NCBI RefSeq assembly: GCF_965638725.1
Contig: NC_134981.1
Coordinates: 47,644,849-47,708,848 of the forward strand
Length of the DNA: 64,000 nucleotides
Direction of reading: 5' to 3'
Origin: Aptenodytes patagonicus
Taxonomy: Eukaryota; Chordata; Aves; Sphenisciformes; Spheniscidae
Shown here: positions 44,621 through 56,982 of the stretch, in pieces
How the letters are laid out: the number at the start of each line of letters is the position of its first letter
How positions within the stretch are numbered: position 1 is the first letter of the stretch
The notes under the pieces: generated by a model
The model's input: only the letters and a program-made list of their open reading frames with translations
Told to the model about the DNA's origin: nothing
Database searches by the model: none
Made by a program: the position numbers and the translations under genes

Positions 44621-47600
44621 AGGGCTGTTCTTGTGTGTGTCACTTATCCGGGGCATAAATGTCCTGGAGTAAGAAAAGCCTCTTTTTCTCCTCTCTGGAG
44701 AGCCTGCCTCTCCCCACCTTGCTCCCCCGCAGTGACCTTTATCCCCACCTTGCTTCCTCGCAGTGACCTGTCTCTATCCTGCGAGAGGATGGGATGTCTC
44801 AGAAGGGGCCTCTACAAATTATTCTGCTGACATATAATTCTCCAGTTGCTGCTGGTGGCATATGGCTGGGAAGGCACTAGTGAGGAGGCTCTCACTGGGG
44901 AGATTGGTTGGCCTGGCCCTGCACAGGATGTGTACCGCTTCCTCGCAGGGAGGTGGTGGATGGGCTCCCCTGCCCTGCTCCTTGCTCTAGTGTGATGTAT
45001 GGGAGCCGTGCTTTCAGGGCATTGTCCGTCCTGTTGAAGTCTTGCAGTGACTTGGAAGAGAGCGTGCCTGACAGGCTGGCACATGAGGAGGGGTACTCCG
45101 TGGGATGTTGCTTTTTCCAAATGAAGTAGAGCTTAACTGCTTGTGAATTGGCTGTGTTTTAATGCCCCAGGCCAACCTCAAGAAACTGGGACGGGAAGGC
45201 TCTGGGCAGCTTTTGGTGTCCTACATCTTCCTGATGATCACAGTTGTGTCCTCTCAAATATCTGTAAGTCTCTTTGCCTGCGCCTTTTGCCACTTTGAGG
45301 TACATCAGAGCCATGGGACAGACCCTCCCAGAACTTGCCAGAAATTGTTCTGTCTTGCATTACCTGTTTGAAGAAGTCAGCTCTGGTTTTAACTGTGTGC
45401 ATGGGCCTCACCTCCATCTACCTTCTCCTCAGTCTCCCTGCAGGTACTCCAGAAAATGAGAGCTGCTTTGCCCCAGCTCTTGTGTGCTACCAGTGTGTTG
45501 TGTAAAAAGCATCCCGGATACCCTTTTAGGGTCCTCGCATCCAACTGTGGCATCAGTGTCAGGACTCTTTCCTGCCAAAGGGAGTGGGGAACATTTGTAG
45601 ACCAGCTTTTACTCTAGCTATTTTTCTCTTGTAGCATGCAGGAATAGTAGTTGGCAGCTTCTTTAAGGAGCGTAGTTGTGTCTGGCACAGGTCAGAATCC
45701 CTGACACCACTGTTTTGTGGTGAGAAGGATCCCTGGTGCACACATGTCTGGAGACTGGCAGGATTCATCCTGTTTTCTAGAACTTCCTACTGTAGCTGTT
45801 TTCCAGCACTTCTCCAAGCATTTATTCCTGCAACAGTTATAAATAACAGCATAGTGTTACCCTTCTTATACTGTGAGCAGATACAATCATTTTGTCAACC
45901 CATATGGGCAGAGTCTCTTTCTGTGGCATCCACTCCCTGCTTAGGGATCTTTTTGAATAGCATCTACATTTTGGAAATCCTCCTTCTGGGATATCAAAGT
46001 TGTATGCTCTGTGAGATGAGAGCAATGTCAGGCACTAATTAGAGACTGCATACACAAGAGGGCAAATTGGATATATTTGGCATCTCAAAGCTTGTTAGTG
46101 CTTGTAGTCTTAATGTTGCTTGAAAGTAGAAAGTTGAAAGTACATCCTATCAGGCATTTCCCCCTAGCTCTTCATATAAGTGATTAAAAACATGGGGGGG
46201 GGGAGAAGGTGTGTGGGGAAGAAGGTGGCAAACTCCAATTTACTTTAGTTTAACCAGCTGTGCTCATGGAAGGATGCTTCTGCCGAGTGTCAAGTTAAGA
46301 GTGCAATCCAGGGGAAACCTGTGATATGATAAAGAACAGAAAATGCAATGGGTACGGAGGCCAATGTGAATGGAGAATGATATTAGATATAGGGAGTGAG
46401 AGGAGGAGGAAGTGGAGATTCGTTAGTGTTTTGACATGGAAGTTAAACTGAATGAAGTTGAGAGGACTTTTCCCTTCAGGTAGCTCGTCCTATCAGGAGT
46501 CATGGTTTAATTTGAAACCTGGGGGAGGAATCACAGAATGGCAGTGGCAACTTCTTAGTTGTTAAAAAATTGGAAGTACGGATGAAAACATTGAAATGGA
46601 AAACTCTTGAAAGGGATGGCTTGTGACTTCTAATGGGGTTGCCATTGTGGACTACAACTGACAGGATATTATAGTTTTTTAAATAACTGCTGACTATAAC
46701 TATATGACTGCATGAGGATATCAAATTTTATATGGGTAAGGGGGAATAAATTTATAGCCCTGAAGATTCAAATAGAAAGCAAAAAGTCCCAGTTTCATCA
46801 TTAAAATTTGTATATTTTTTTTAAATTCTTGCAGTTGTCCATAATGTGAAAGTTGTATTACAAGTCTTAAACACAAAAATGACAAGAAATTGTGATATTA
46901 TCTCCTGTTCTATATACCTGGCATGGGCCAGACTTACAAAACAATAAAGCACTATATCATTTAAGTTAAGCTCATAACCAGACTTCCTTTACAAGCCATG
47001 TTTCCAATTCCTTCTTCCCTCATACTTAACTGCCTCCACACTACTGGATTTTGTTCTAGCAGTTTCTGACCTGGTATTTCCATGTCTGCTCTCAAACTTG
47101 GGGTGAATATGAAGGGAAAATTCCCTTATGTCAATGTGCATGTGGAGATATCAGGTCTAATGGAAGTATTTCAAGCACATAGTCAATATAAGGCTGGCTT
47201 CTTTCTTAAAATACTTTTTCTTGAAACACAAGAAATAAAGTTTAGTCTTGCATTGGATTTACTATTAAAATTTGGTGGTAGTGTAAACGAAAATTAGTCC
47301 TCCCTTGGATTTTGCAGCATAAAATCTGTGGCTTTCATCTTCAAAGCCACAAGTGTTCTGAATGTTCCTTCTTTTCTGGCCTGAACGAATTAAGAAAGTA
47401 AGTGCATGCTTCATTTCTAATGTGTGTTTTAACTTAATCTTATAATGACAAGATCAGTGGAAGAGAAGTAGGCACTATGTTTGAGCAATGAGAACAAATC
47501 TCTATAGATTTTTCTTTTTAAAGGCTAAACACTTGTATATCTTTTCCCTTCACACTGTTTCCTTTTGTCCTAATTTACTTGTGCTTATTTCCATGTTTTC

Positions 47601-50181
47601 TTCCCTAGAGGGAACTGTGAAGAAAGGATTCAGACTTCTTTCTAATTATAGTGTATTGCTGTTATAATGGTTGATGTACCTCAACAGAAAAATATCTCAA
47701 GACAGTTGTGTCTGAAACTGTGCTTTGCTGGGGTGTTTTTTTTTGTATTTCAGAGGCCCTTTACTCAGTTTTGTGCATTTGTCAGTAACTCTGAGCCACA
47801 TCAGATCGATTAAGAAAATGGGGAAAATTCTAGACAACAGGGAGCATATGCGGTTATCAGAAACAACTTAGGAAAGGCCAGTGAAATCGAGGAAAGAGGA
47901 GTGACCAACCTAATCCATTTTCTCTGCTCAGAAAGAGAGCCTTCAGACTGACTCAGTCATGTGGTATTGAAAATGTGCTTGGCTAAAGGTCTTCAGTTTG
48001 AAATCTATCAGAATTTCTTTAATTTCTTTTTCTTGAGATACTATCCTATCTTTAGTGCTCTATATAGCTGTTTGGTTTTTTTTCCAAAATGAATCTGTGA
48101 CTATTCTACCAAGGGTGCCTCAGCTAGCAGTTTTTTTCAAACCAATCTTAGTAAAGGGATAGACTGCACTCAGAATAGTGAAGAAATATTTAACAGACAT
48201 AGTTTACAAATTAACTGACCAGAGTAATGGGCTGTATTAAGGCAGGTCCCTTACTTTTGCTATTCGAGATAGCCAGCTGGGAGACTTCGTTGCTTCCTGC
48301 AGTGGCTGCCTTGCTGTGTGGCGCAGCCTGTTTCCTTGCCTGTCAAGTCTCATGCTTATTGTGCCTTTTACCTGCATGTTGCTGGGGGGTCCAGTTTGAT
48401 GTTCAGCAGTAAAACATCTAATAACTTTATCATTTGTGTATCTGCTCAGCTGTTTCTTTAAATGGGGTCCTACTCTTACAAGTGGCTAAGTAAAGTGACT
48501 CAATAGATTGCCTTGTATTGCAGACAGATAATTATGTATTTGAGTGACTAGTGGTTTTTATGGTTGTGTTTTTTGTTTTCATCCCAGTGGGGCGCTGCAG
48601 TTACTGGGGAGTGACATGGAGCTTGTTGTGGCTGACACATGTTCAACAGTTTGCTTCCAGAAATCACAGAATACTTTGGTTTTCTTGTGGAATAACTGTT
48701 GTTGAGGCATATGTAAGGAGTCGTCAATCTAACTTGAATTTTAGCTTCTAGTAGTCTGAATTAGTAGCAGGGCAGTAGAGGCTGAAGGTTAACTAACAAA
48801 CAGCAGTAACTAAGCCAATTCCCTGCTTCCATCTGTGACAAACTCCTCCAGTCCCTATATATCCTACCTGATGTATCCAAGTCATAGACAAAGAAGTCTG
48901 TCCTGGGAGACTGCTGGCGAGGGGAAGAGGGCAGTGTTAAAACACTGCAATATGGGCATGTTTAAGTACCTCCTACTCTTGGTAGGGGACAGCTCTCTCA
49001 TGGTCCATCCAGACTTGTTATTTTCCATAGTCTGAAATTCCCCTGGGTTTCAGGTTAGCTTTTGATGGATGGTAGCCACTTGGACAGAGATCTTTGTGGT
49101 TGCTAGTCACCGTGGTATCCATCTGATCCCTGTAGGCCAGAGTGTCAGAGCAGTACAAACTTCCTTGTGGGTAATGGCAGAAATAAAAAATTTCTAGAGC
49201 TCACTGAATGGCACTCTATCCTAACTTTCAGTCAGACTTTTTCCCTGCCCCAGTCTGTCCACATCCAGCAGACTTGTCATCCATACTACCATATGCAGTT
49301 ACTGGCCTCAGCACTAGTTTCTGTTTTCTTCTGTTTTACTTCTGAATCTAGACTCCTGTGGGCTGATAGCCTCAGAAGCCTTCTTGGGAGCCACCTTTGT
49401 TATATTTCTTTTTAAAGCTTTCTTGGAGCACAGGCAAAGGATTCTGGAGAAGGGGAAATTGAAAGTAAGTGTGGGAGCAATATGCTTACCAACGCTGACT
49501 ATGGAATCAGTGAGACTTAAAGTACACAGTCTTTAGTATGGCTTTTTTCTTTTTGTCTTTTCAGAACAGAACCAAAAATCTTCTGTGTACTTGCTCTTGT
49601 GGTTATATAGGACGGAAAGCTGATTTAGGGAGAGAAACTGAAAAGTCTCTGTTGCCTTGAGGAGAAGAAGCAGCAAGATTTATATGCTTTGAAAGGTATG
49701 TATTAGAAGATTTACTTGGTTAAAAGTCCAGTAGTCATCAATACTCATTTGCTCTTTCTCTCAAGAGCTGTCACTTCCTGCCATTCACTACAGAAATTTC
49801 CCCTAGCTTTCTGTTTTTAAGGGGAAAGCTAGCCTGTCCTTGTTCCCAAGATTCAGCCTTTGAAAATAATGTCCCCTTAATCATAAGACTGTATATCTAA
49901 AGAAATGATTCGTTTAGCTGTGCAACAGCAATTACAGTTGTTTTCAGTCTAACTATAAAGCAAGTTCTGTCCTGTTGTCTGTATTCAATGTCAACAAACT
50001 TGATTAGGCCCTTTATTCCATGATGGAGATACTGCAAAACAGAAAATACACCAAGAGTATACAATTCGAATAGGCTGAGTAGCAAATGCAGGAGTAAATA
50101 TTATAATTTAGCTAGTCCCACTGTTTTTTGGTTTTGTGTTTTTTTCTTCTTCTTTTGATTTGTGTATTTTCATGTTCACAG
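44621..50181. other. Single-copy-looking DNA, no gene or repeat recognised
   Basis: 5.5 kb upstream of the TMEM171 coding exon. It has a few simple tracts (G-run near 46195-46203, T-runs) and no CR1 or LTR, which stands out against its repeat-dense surroundings. It is probably the first intron or the upstream region of TMEM171. Short ORFs here show no domain. Confidence 0.5.
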
Positions 50182-50887
50182 ATCTACTGTAGTTTTCTGC
50201 CACTGAATGCTAACGGTGGGGGAAAGCAAACTTCATCTGCTTGAGGAGATTCTATTGTAATGTATCCAGTGGCTGTTCCTGCACCAGGAGGTGAAGGAAA
50301 TAATGGACAGCATGGGAAACTTCTTTTTGTTTGTTTGTTTTTGGAGCTGTATTGCTCTGCACTGGATTCCTGCTTTCAGTCTTTATTCTCCAGTGGTGCC
50401 CATCTGGACCCTTCAGTGACTGTAACAGGGTCCTTAAGGCTGCTGGGCCTGTGCTGGCTGTAACTGGACTGGTTTCTGTTTTATTGGCACGATCAAGGGC
50501 CAGGTTCTATATAAGCCATATACAATTACAAAATGAGCAGGTGTACAGCCTTGTTTTTTGTTGAAGGAGCTGTCAGTTTGCCCAGTTTCTCATCTTTGGA
50601 TTCTTGTTTTTTAACTAGTAGAATGATAATTATCATCCTGGGCATTTGGGTTCCTGGCTGCAGCCCTGGCTGGTGCAGTGTACAGCTCAACCACACCGGC
50701 AGTTCTGATGTGGACCTCCAGAGCTGTGGATTCCTGTCGCTTCAAATCATGGGGCCTTTGATTGTGCTCACTGGGTCGTGTTTCTTCATGATATCTCATG
50801 TTAAAAAGAAACAAAACTTAAATCTCAACCAAGAATCTTGTGAAAGTTAAGAACATCCTCAGAGTCCTGAATCTCTTTCAAGTTACA
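50182..50887 (+). pseudogene. TMEM171: TMEM171 main coding exon, with four disabling changes
   Basis: Acceptor TTCACAG ends at 50181. ATG at 50260 starts MYPVAVPAPGGEGNNGQHGK. Translated piece by piece, the exon matches TMEM171, a four-pass membrane protein of poorly known function: FVFGAVLLCTGFLLSVFI, VLKAAGPVLAVTGLVSVLLA, a QFAQFLIFGFLF segment, ILGIWVPGC and CGFLSLQIMGPLIVL. The frame is broken by a missing T in the T-run at 50324-50328 (frame 1 to 0), TGA at 50562-50564, an extra T in the run at 50607-50612 (back to frame 1) and TAA at 50848-50850. The donor TTACA|GTAAGT at 50888 is intact. The two indels are in homopolymers and could be assembly errors. The two nonsense codons are not explained that way. 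Confidence 0.85.
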
Positions 50888-52784
50888 GTAAGTGGGTAAA
50901 TAATGTGTGAACTTTAAATTTGAGAGTTAGTTGTTTGGTTTTTTGTTGGTTTGTTTGTTGTGGTTTTTTTTTCCCCACTAATGATTTAGCTCTGAGTATT
51001 ACTCATTTGGGCTCTAAACATGTTATTTCTGGTATGTCAAACCAGCCAAAACAGAAAAAAGTTGCTTTGTCTTGTATGTTTTCTGTATGGTCAGTTCAGT
51101 TACCTTTCTCTCAAGGAGAAAACCTCTCCTTTGGCATTAAAAAAAAAAAAAAAATCTGATTGTCTGGGCAAAAGAAGCCACATAATCTGGCAGAAATGAG
51201 TCCAATCCCACTTTTTTTCCCAGAGGATGTAGCTAACACTGCAAATCCCAAGGATATTCAAAATTCTCAAGACCTGTTGTAACTAGCCTGAAGGAGAAAG
51301 GGAAGGTGAAGGAGTGGGGGAAAGCGTCCCTGCTAATGTCCCACATTTACTCAGGTCTAATGACTTCTATAACTACCTTTAAGATTTATTTTAGCCTTCA
51401 GCTCTGACCCCTTAAACAGGAGAATCTGATTCATAAGCAGTGTACTGTATTTCCTTGAATAATGGCCACATCTTCCATCAGTCAGAGATGTAATTGCAAG
51501 ATGCTTCTGTTAATTGCATAATATTTGAGTAAACGTGGGATATTAGCAGGGAATGCTCCCCTGCATATAGCACTGCTCTTAATACCCCATGAATACATTC
51601 ATGTATAGATTATTCTGTTAACTTTCTAGGTCTCAGAAAGGATTAATGAGTCAAACATAGTATTGCAAGACCAGTCAGTCAGATGACAGTCAAGAAGTTC
51701 ATTATGCACAACTCTCATCCTTCTGCCTGTCAAACCAATGTACAGACCTGTAACCTGGTGATCCTCAGAAAAGGTGAGGGTTTAAATGTCAGTTTTCCAG
51801 CGACCAGGATAAATCAAAGGGGCATAGAAAGGAATTCAGATTGTCTTTAAAGGCAAGAAAACAAAATTAGTGGATTCCTTTTATACTTCTGTCAGGAAGA
51901 ATAAAACTGAAAGGCTGAAGGATGAGGCCTGGTTGGCATAGTAATGTTCTGGTGCAGTGGTGACTCAGCTAGATAACACCCCTGCCTCACTCAACATCTC
52001 TGATGCTCCCTGACCTGTCCCTGCACACAAGTTACAAAGGAAAAAAGTGCCAGGCAGCAGTGAATGTTTATATAAATTATGCAAGCTCAGTGACTGATAT
52101 GAACTTTCATTTAACAAAAAAAAAAAAAAAAACAACCAAAAAAACCCCAAAAAAACCCAACCTCTTCAAGTACAAATTTGAAATTGGCAGATATGCTACA
52201 TAGCACACTTAATAGTGAATTATGTATCAATAGCTTTGTGGTGTGCCTTCAGCTGTGAGTAATTTGGTAGGGAAACTGTCAAGGTACTCAAAATCAACGT
52301 GAATCGGTGATCAGAACCATTAATGACTTCAATACTTTTGTTATAGCACTGAAATAGATGTGGACAAACTTAAAAAACCCCTATTTTAGATATGTGAGGA
52401 AAAGTAAATACTTGCCTACCCTTAAAGTGAGCCAACAGTAACTGTGTGCTTTGCACTTCCAGTTTCTGAAGACAGCCAAGTGAAGAGGTTTGTGTCTCAG
52501 CTAGATGGAATGTCATCCCCCCCGTTGTATTTTCTAAATGAAATCTTCCATTTATGAATATGCTGCATCTTTATTTTGGGGTAATTTTGTTTTTGAACGT
52601 ACCTCCAATGTACTTTTGCAGCCCAGAATATAACAGTTCTGTATGTGGGATCATTGCACTTTATCTTAAAAGGTAGACAAGTACAAATACTGTAATTCCA
52701 AAGACAGGAAATATTCTAGGATACAGTTAGAATAAACAGCGGTACTCAATTCTTCAGAGGTAGTAATTGGTGGTTTTTTCCTAG
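50888..52784 (+). other. TMEM171 intron
   Basis: From GTAAGTGG to TTTTTTCCTAG. It contains A-rich tracts (51138-51154, 52117-52158) and no recognised mobile element. Confidence 0.65.
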
Positions 52785-52926
52785 GTGATACTGTAATGGT
52801 ATTCCCACCTCCACCACCTCCTTATTTTGCTGACCCTTTGTCACCAACTGTGACACGTTGTCTTATGTCAAGTGGTTTGCCTACAAGTGAAAACCTTCCA
52901 CCATATCACTCTATCTTCAGCAATGG
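52785..52926 (+). pseudogene. TMEM171: TMEM171 following exon, open (part of the disabled gene)
   Basis: A 142-bp exon reading GDTVMVFPPPPPPYFADPLS, then PTVTRCLMSSGLPTSENLPP, then YHSIFSNG. This matches the cytoplasmic tail of TMEM171, with its poly-Pro run and two PPxY-like motifs (PPPY, LPPY) that would bind WW domains. The acceptor is CCTAG and the donor GG|GTAAAA. It is intact, in contrast to the preceding exon. The last coding exon (the YEE-type tail in mammals) is not found before 64000, so it lies further on or is lost. Confidence 0.85.
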
Positions 52927-53952
52927 GTAAAACTGTTTTCTTGTCTGTCTTTAGAAATCTGAGATGTTTCTCAAGGTATCCAAAACCATATTCTTAAATA
53001 ATCACTGTGAAATAACTTTCTCTCTCTATACTAGGCACTACAAAGTTTTCTAGTGCATCACTCGACTTTAACTGGCCTTAAAATATCCTAGTATAAAAGG
53101 GAAATCACAAACCACAGTGTCCTCCATGAGGGTTAAATTCTTACCAGTTTATTATGACTGAAAAGAACTTCTGAAGTGAAAAGAAGGCCTTAAATCAGTG
53201 GCCTTATTTAAATATTCTTAGATTAGATTTCTTCCACAGACTGTCCAAGAGAAGGTGCCCCTGACAGCAGTGCCCCAGTGGCATGATATCCACACTGCCA
53301 GATTTTAGGAAGCCTCTGTAGAACCAATGCAGCGAGCCCTTTGTGACACCTATCCACAGGTCCTGTGACACTGGGAGCACCACTTTAGAGTGTGTCCTGT
53401 TCTCCCTGTGACCCTTATTTCACTGCCTTGAGGAAGTGAGACCTGCCTTGCTGGTCTACCCTGTTCCTGCTGTGGCAGTGTGTTGAGATAAAAGGATACC
53501 TTGATACTGTAGAAGAAGAGCAGGAGGCTCCAGAGAGCTTAAAAGGGAGGTTGCAATGCTAACTTTATCTCAAGATGTTTTACCTTACCCATGCAGCCAC
53601 TCTTCCATACAGCGAGTACAGTTGACTTGCCATATGCTGCCACCACCAAGCTCAGGGCAAGAGCTGCTGACTGATTGAAGAGTTGTCTGCATCACAAGAA
53701 CTTGCAGGGTTATCTTCCCCCTGTGGGATACCAGCAGTGGGCTGCTAAATTGAGAGTAAAAGAGGTTACTGCAAGGGCCGTGTACCAGGAACCAGAACTA
53801 GATCTGGCCAGGAGCTAAATGCCACATGCCTAGAGCTCCCAACTTATTTTCAGGCCCTTAATGATCCAGAATTGAGTAGGCTTTACCTTTTGGAAGGTTC
53901 CATGTGAGCTTGTTTTTGGTCTGTGGGTCAGTAGGTTGTGTGGGACTCTTTC
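52927..53952. other. Intronic or downstream DNA, no feature seen
   Basis: Single-copy-looking sequence after the last TMEM171 exon found. No exon or repeat was recognised. Confidence 0.5.
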
Positions 53953-55670
53953 ATAGAATCATAGAATCATTGAGGTTGGAAAAGACCTCTAAGATCATCG
54001 AGTCCAACCGTCAACCCAACACCACCATGCCCACTAAACCATGTCCCTAAGCGCCTCATCTACACGTCTTTTAAATACCTCCAGGGATGGGGACTCCACC
54101 ACTTCCCTGGGCAGCCTGTTCCAATGTTTAACCACTCTTTCAGTAAAGAAATTTTTCCTTACATCCAATCTAAACCTCCCCTGCCGCAACTTGAGGCCAT
54201 TTCCTCTCGTCCTATCGCTTGTTACTTCGGAGAAAAGACCAACACCCACCTCGCTACAACCTCCTTTCAGGTAGTTGTAGAGAGCGAAGAGGTCTCCCCT
54301 CAGCCTCCTTTTCTCCAGGCTAAACAAGCCCAGTTCCCTCAGCCGCTCCTCATAAGACTTGTTCTCCAGACCCCTCACCAGCCTCGTTGCCCTTCTCTGG
54401 ACACGCTCCAGCACCTCAACGTCCTTCTTGTAGTGAGGGGCCCAAAACTGAACACAGTATTCGAGGTGCGGCCTCACCAGGGCCGAGTACAGGGGCACGA
54501 TCACTTCCCTACTCCTGCTGGCCACACTATTTCTGATACAGGCCAGGATGCCATTGGCCTTCTTGGCCGCCTGGGCACACTGCCGGCTCATGTTCAGCCG
54601 GCTGTCGACCAACACCCCCAGGTCCTTCTCTGCTGGGCAGCTTTCCAGCCACTCTTCCCCAAGCCTGTAGCGCTGCATGAGGTTGTTGTGGCCGAAGTGC
54701 AGGACCCGGCACTTGGCCTTGTTGAACCTCATACAGTTGGCCTCGGCCCATCGATCCAGCCTGTCCAGGTCCCTCTACAGAGCCTTCCTACCCTCGAGCA
54801 GATCAACACTCCCGCCCAACTTGGTGTCGTCTGCAAACTTACTGAGGGTGCACTCAATCCCCTCATCCAGATCATCGATAAAGATATTAAACAAGACCGG
54901 CCCCAGTACTGAGCCCTGGGGAACACCGCTCGTGACCGGCCGCCAACTGGATGTAACTCCATTCACCACAACTCTCTGGGCCCGGCCGTCCAGCCGGTTT
55001 TTGACCCAGCGCAGAGTCCACCTGTCTAAGCCGTGAGCCGCCAGCTTCTCGAGGAGAATGCTGTGGGAGACAGTGTCAAAGGCCTTCCTGAAGTCCAGGT
55101 AGACCACATCCACAGCCTTTCCCTCATCCACTAGGCGGGTCACCTGGTCATAGAAGGAGATCAGGTTGGTCAAGCAGGACCTGCCTTTCATGAATCCGTG
55201 CTGGCTAGGCCGGATCCCCTGGTTGTCCCACTCATGCCTTGTGAGCGCCCTCAAGATGAGCCGCTCCATAATCTTCCCCGGCACCGAGGTCTAGGCTGAC
55301 AGGCCTGTAGTTCCCCGGATCCTCCTTCCGGCCCTTCTTGTAGATGGGCGTCACATTGGCAAGCCTCCAGTCGTCCGGGACCTCCCCCGTTAACCAGGAC
55401 TGCTGATAAATGATGGAGAGTGGCTTGGCGAGCACCTCCGCCAGCTCCCTCAGCACTCTTGGGTGGATCTCATCCGGCCCCATAGACTTGTGAGTGTCCA
55501 GGTGGCATAGCAGGTCATTGACTGCTTCCTCCTGGATTACGGGGGGTTCATCCTGCTCGCCGTCCCCGTCTTCCAGCTCGGGGGGCCGAGTACCCTGAGG
55601 ATAACTGGTCTGCCTGTTAAAGACTGAGGCAAAGAAGGCATTGAGTACCTCAGCCTTTTCCTCATCCTCT
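53953..55670 (-). mobile_element. CR1 LINE, minus strand, 1.7 kb
   Basis: Begins with the reverse complement of the CR1 tail and covers ORF2 from its 3' end to a point upstream of the reverse transcriptase core, ending at 55670 in the segment encoding [15 protein letters not shown]. The frame is broken near 54775 (a stop, TAG, in the segment following DLLEGRKAL) and near 55290, but FADDTKLGG and the palm motif are kept. It is close to the young CR1 at 5171. Confidence 0.92.
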
Positions 55671-56329
55671 TCATTAGGATGACTTTAGTCTACAAGACTA
55701 TACCTGCAGCATCCTAAGCACCATCACTGCAGCAAGAGCCTCAGTCTGCCTGGCTGTGTCCAAATCATAGTAGTTGTTGGGCCATTGCTATAATAGCCTT
55801 CCACTATACTCCAGACTTCTCTGTTCATGTGAGGCAGCGCATTCCATGACCAGCTGTACCAGCTGCATGCCTGATGTCGGTGCTTCTTCAAAACTCTAGT
55901 ACCTTCCCTTTGAAGCAAGCAAGCATGAACCTTCTTCCTGCCCAAAGACCTAAATGTCACAGGAGGAGGATACTTGTATTAGCAATGGTGCTTACTCGTT
56001 ACCGCACTGTGTGCAGCCGTGTCTGTGGTTTCTTTTAGTCATCCTTTGAAGTATACCTGGTGGATTCTTGAGGCTCAGCCCCACTGTGAAAGGCACTCTG
56101 TTCTTCAGTCAATTGCCAATAACTCCTCATTCTCTCTTCTGTTGCCTAGTGCTCTCCTCCAAAAGTTTTTCCTCCATCTTTGTTGGAGATAGCAGATGCC
56201 TCCTTCTGTTGCTATTGCCACAAGCCAGACTATCCTTCTGCCTCTTCTCAAAATCACTGTTTATGTTTAAAAACAACACCTCTATATAAAAAAAAAAAAA
56301 CCACAAACCCAAAAAAAACCCACCAAAAC
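55671..56329. other. Single-copy-looking DNA, no gene seen
   Basis: Ends in an A-rich tract (56288-56334) into which the ERVL-like provirus was inserted. No exon of TMEM171 or TMEM174 was recognised. Confidence 0.5.
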
Positions 56330-56334
56330 CCAAC
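56330..56334. repeat. Target-site duplication, left copy (CCAAC)
   Basis: CCAAC here and at 63156-63160 flanks the provirus. Five base pairs fits the ERVL group and also some class II retroviruses. Confidence 0.92.
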
Positions 56335-56880
56335 TGTCCTGGTTTCGGCAGGGATAGAGTTAATTTCCTTCCTAGTAGCTGGCACAGTGCTGTGTTTTGG
56401 ATTTAGGATGAGAACAAAGTTGATAACACACCGATGTTTCAGTTGTTGCTAAGTAGTGCTTACACTAGCCAAGGACTTTTCAGCTTCCCATGCTCTACCG
56501 ACTGAGAAGGCTGGAGGTGCACAAGAAGCTGGGAGGGGGCACAGCCAGGACAGCTGACCCAAACTGGCCAAAGGGACATTCCATACCATGTGACGTCATG
56601 CTCAGTACATAAACTGGGGGAAAGCTGGCCGGGGGGGCCGCTGCTCGGGGACTGGCTGGGCATCGGTCGGCGGGTGGTGAGCAATTGCACTGTGCATCAC
56701 TTGCTTTGTGTAGTATTATTATTATCATTTTATTTCAATTATTAAACTGTTTTTATCTCAACCCACGAGTTTTTCTCACTTGTGCTCTTCCAATTCTCTC
56801 CCCCATCCCACCGGGGTCGGGGGGAGAGTGAGCGAGCGGCTGTGTGGTGCTCAGTTGCCGACTGAGGTTAAACCATGACA
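56335..56880 (+). repeat. 5' LTR of the ERVL-like provirus
   Basis: 546 bp from TGTCCTGGTTTCGGCAGG to TTAAACCATGACA. It contains a CRE palindrome TGACGTCA at 56591-56598, an ATT-rich tract near 56711-56735 and an ATTAAA polyadenylation-type signal. The usual TATA position reads ACATAAAC, a weak box. Confidence 0.92.
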
Positions 56881-56888
56881 GTCCTTTT

Positions 56889-56906
56889 TGGCGCCCAATG
56901 TGGGGC
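56889..56906 (+). promoter_or_regulatory. Primer-binding site for tRNA-Lys(1,2)
   Basis: TGGCGCCCAATGTGGGGC is one base away from the known tRNA-Lys(1,2) primer site used by some betaretroviruses. It begins 8 nt after the LTR (GTCCTTTT) rather than the usual 2-3 nt. ERVL elements of mammals are named for a tRNA-Leu primer, so this differs from them. Confidence 0.8.
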
Positions 56907-56982
56907 ACGAAGGGTTTGAGATAATAACAGATTAACTGGAGTGTATTAAGGAACTTATATCTGTTAATAGTTGTGGGTCACA

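Noticed and set aside
44204-44830. 208-codon ORF in the right half of the CpG island
   Set aside because: Low-complexity Arg/Gly/Pro-rich translation with no recognisable domain, explained by base composition.
50324-50612. Programmed frameshifting in TMEM171 as a way to save the gene
   Set aside because: The slips at T-runs would not bypass the in-frame TGA and TAA, and no such mechanism is known for this gene. Decay or error is simpler.
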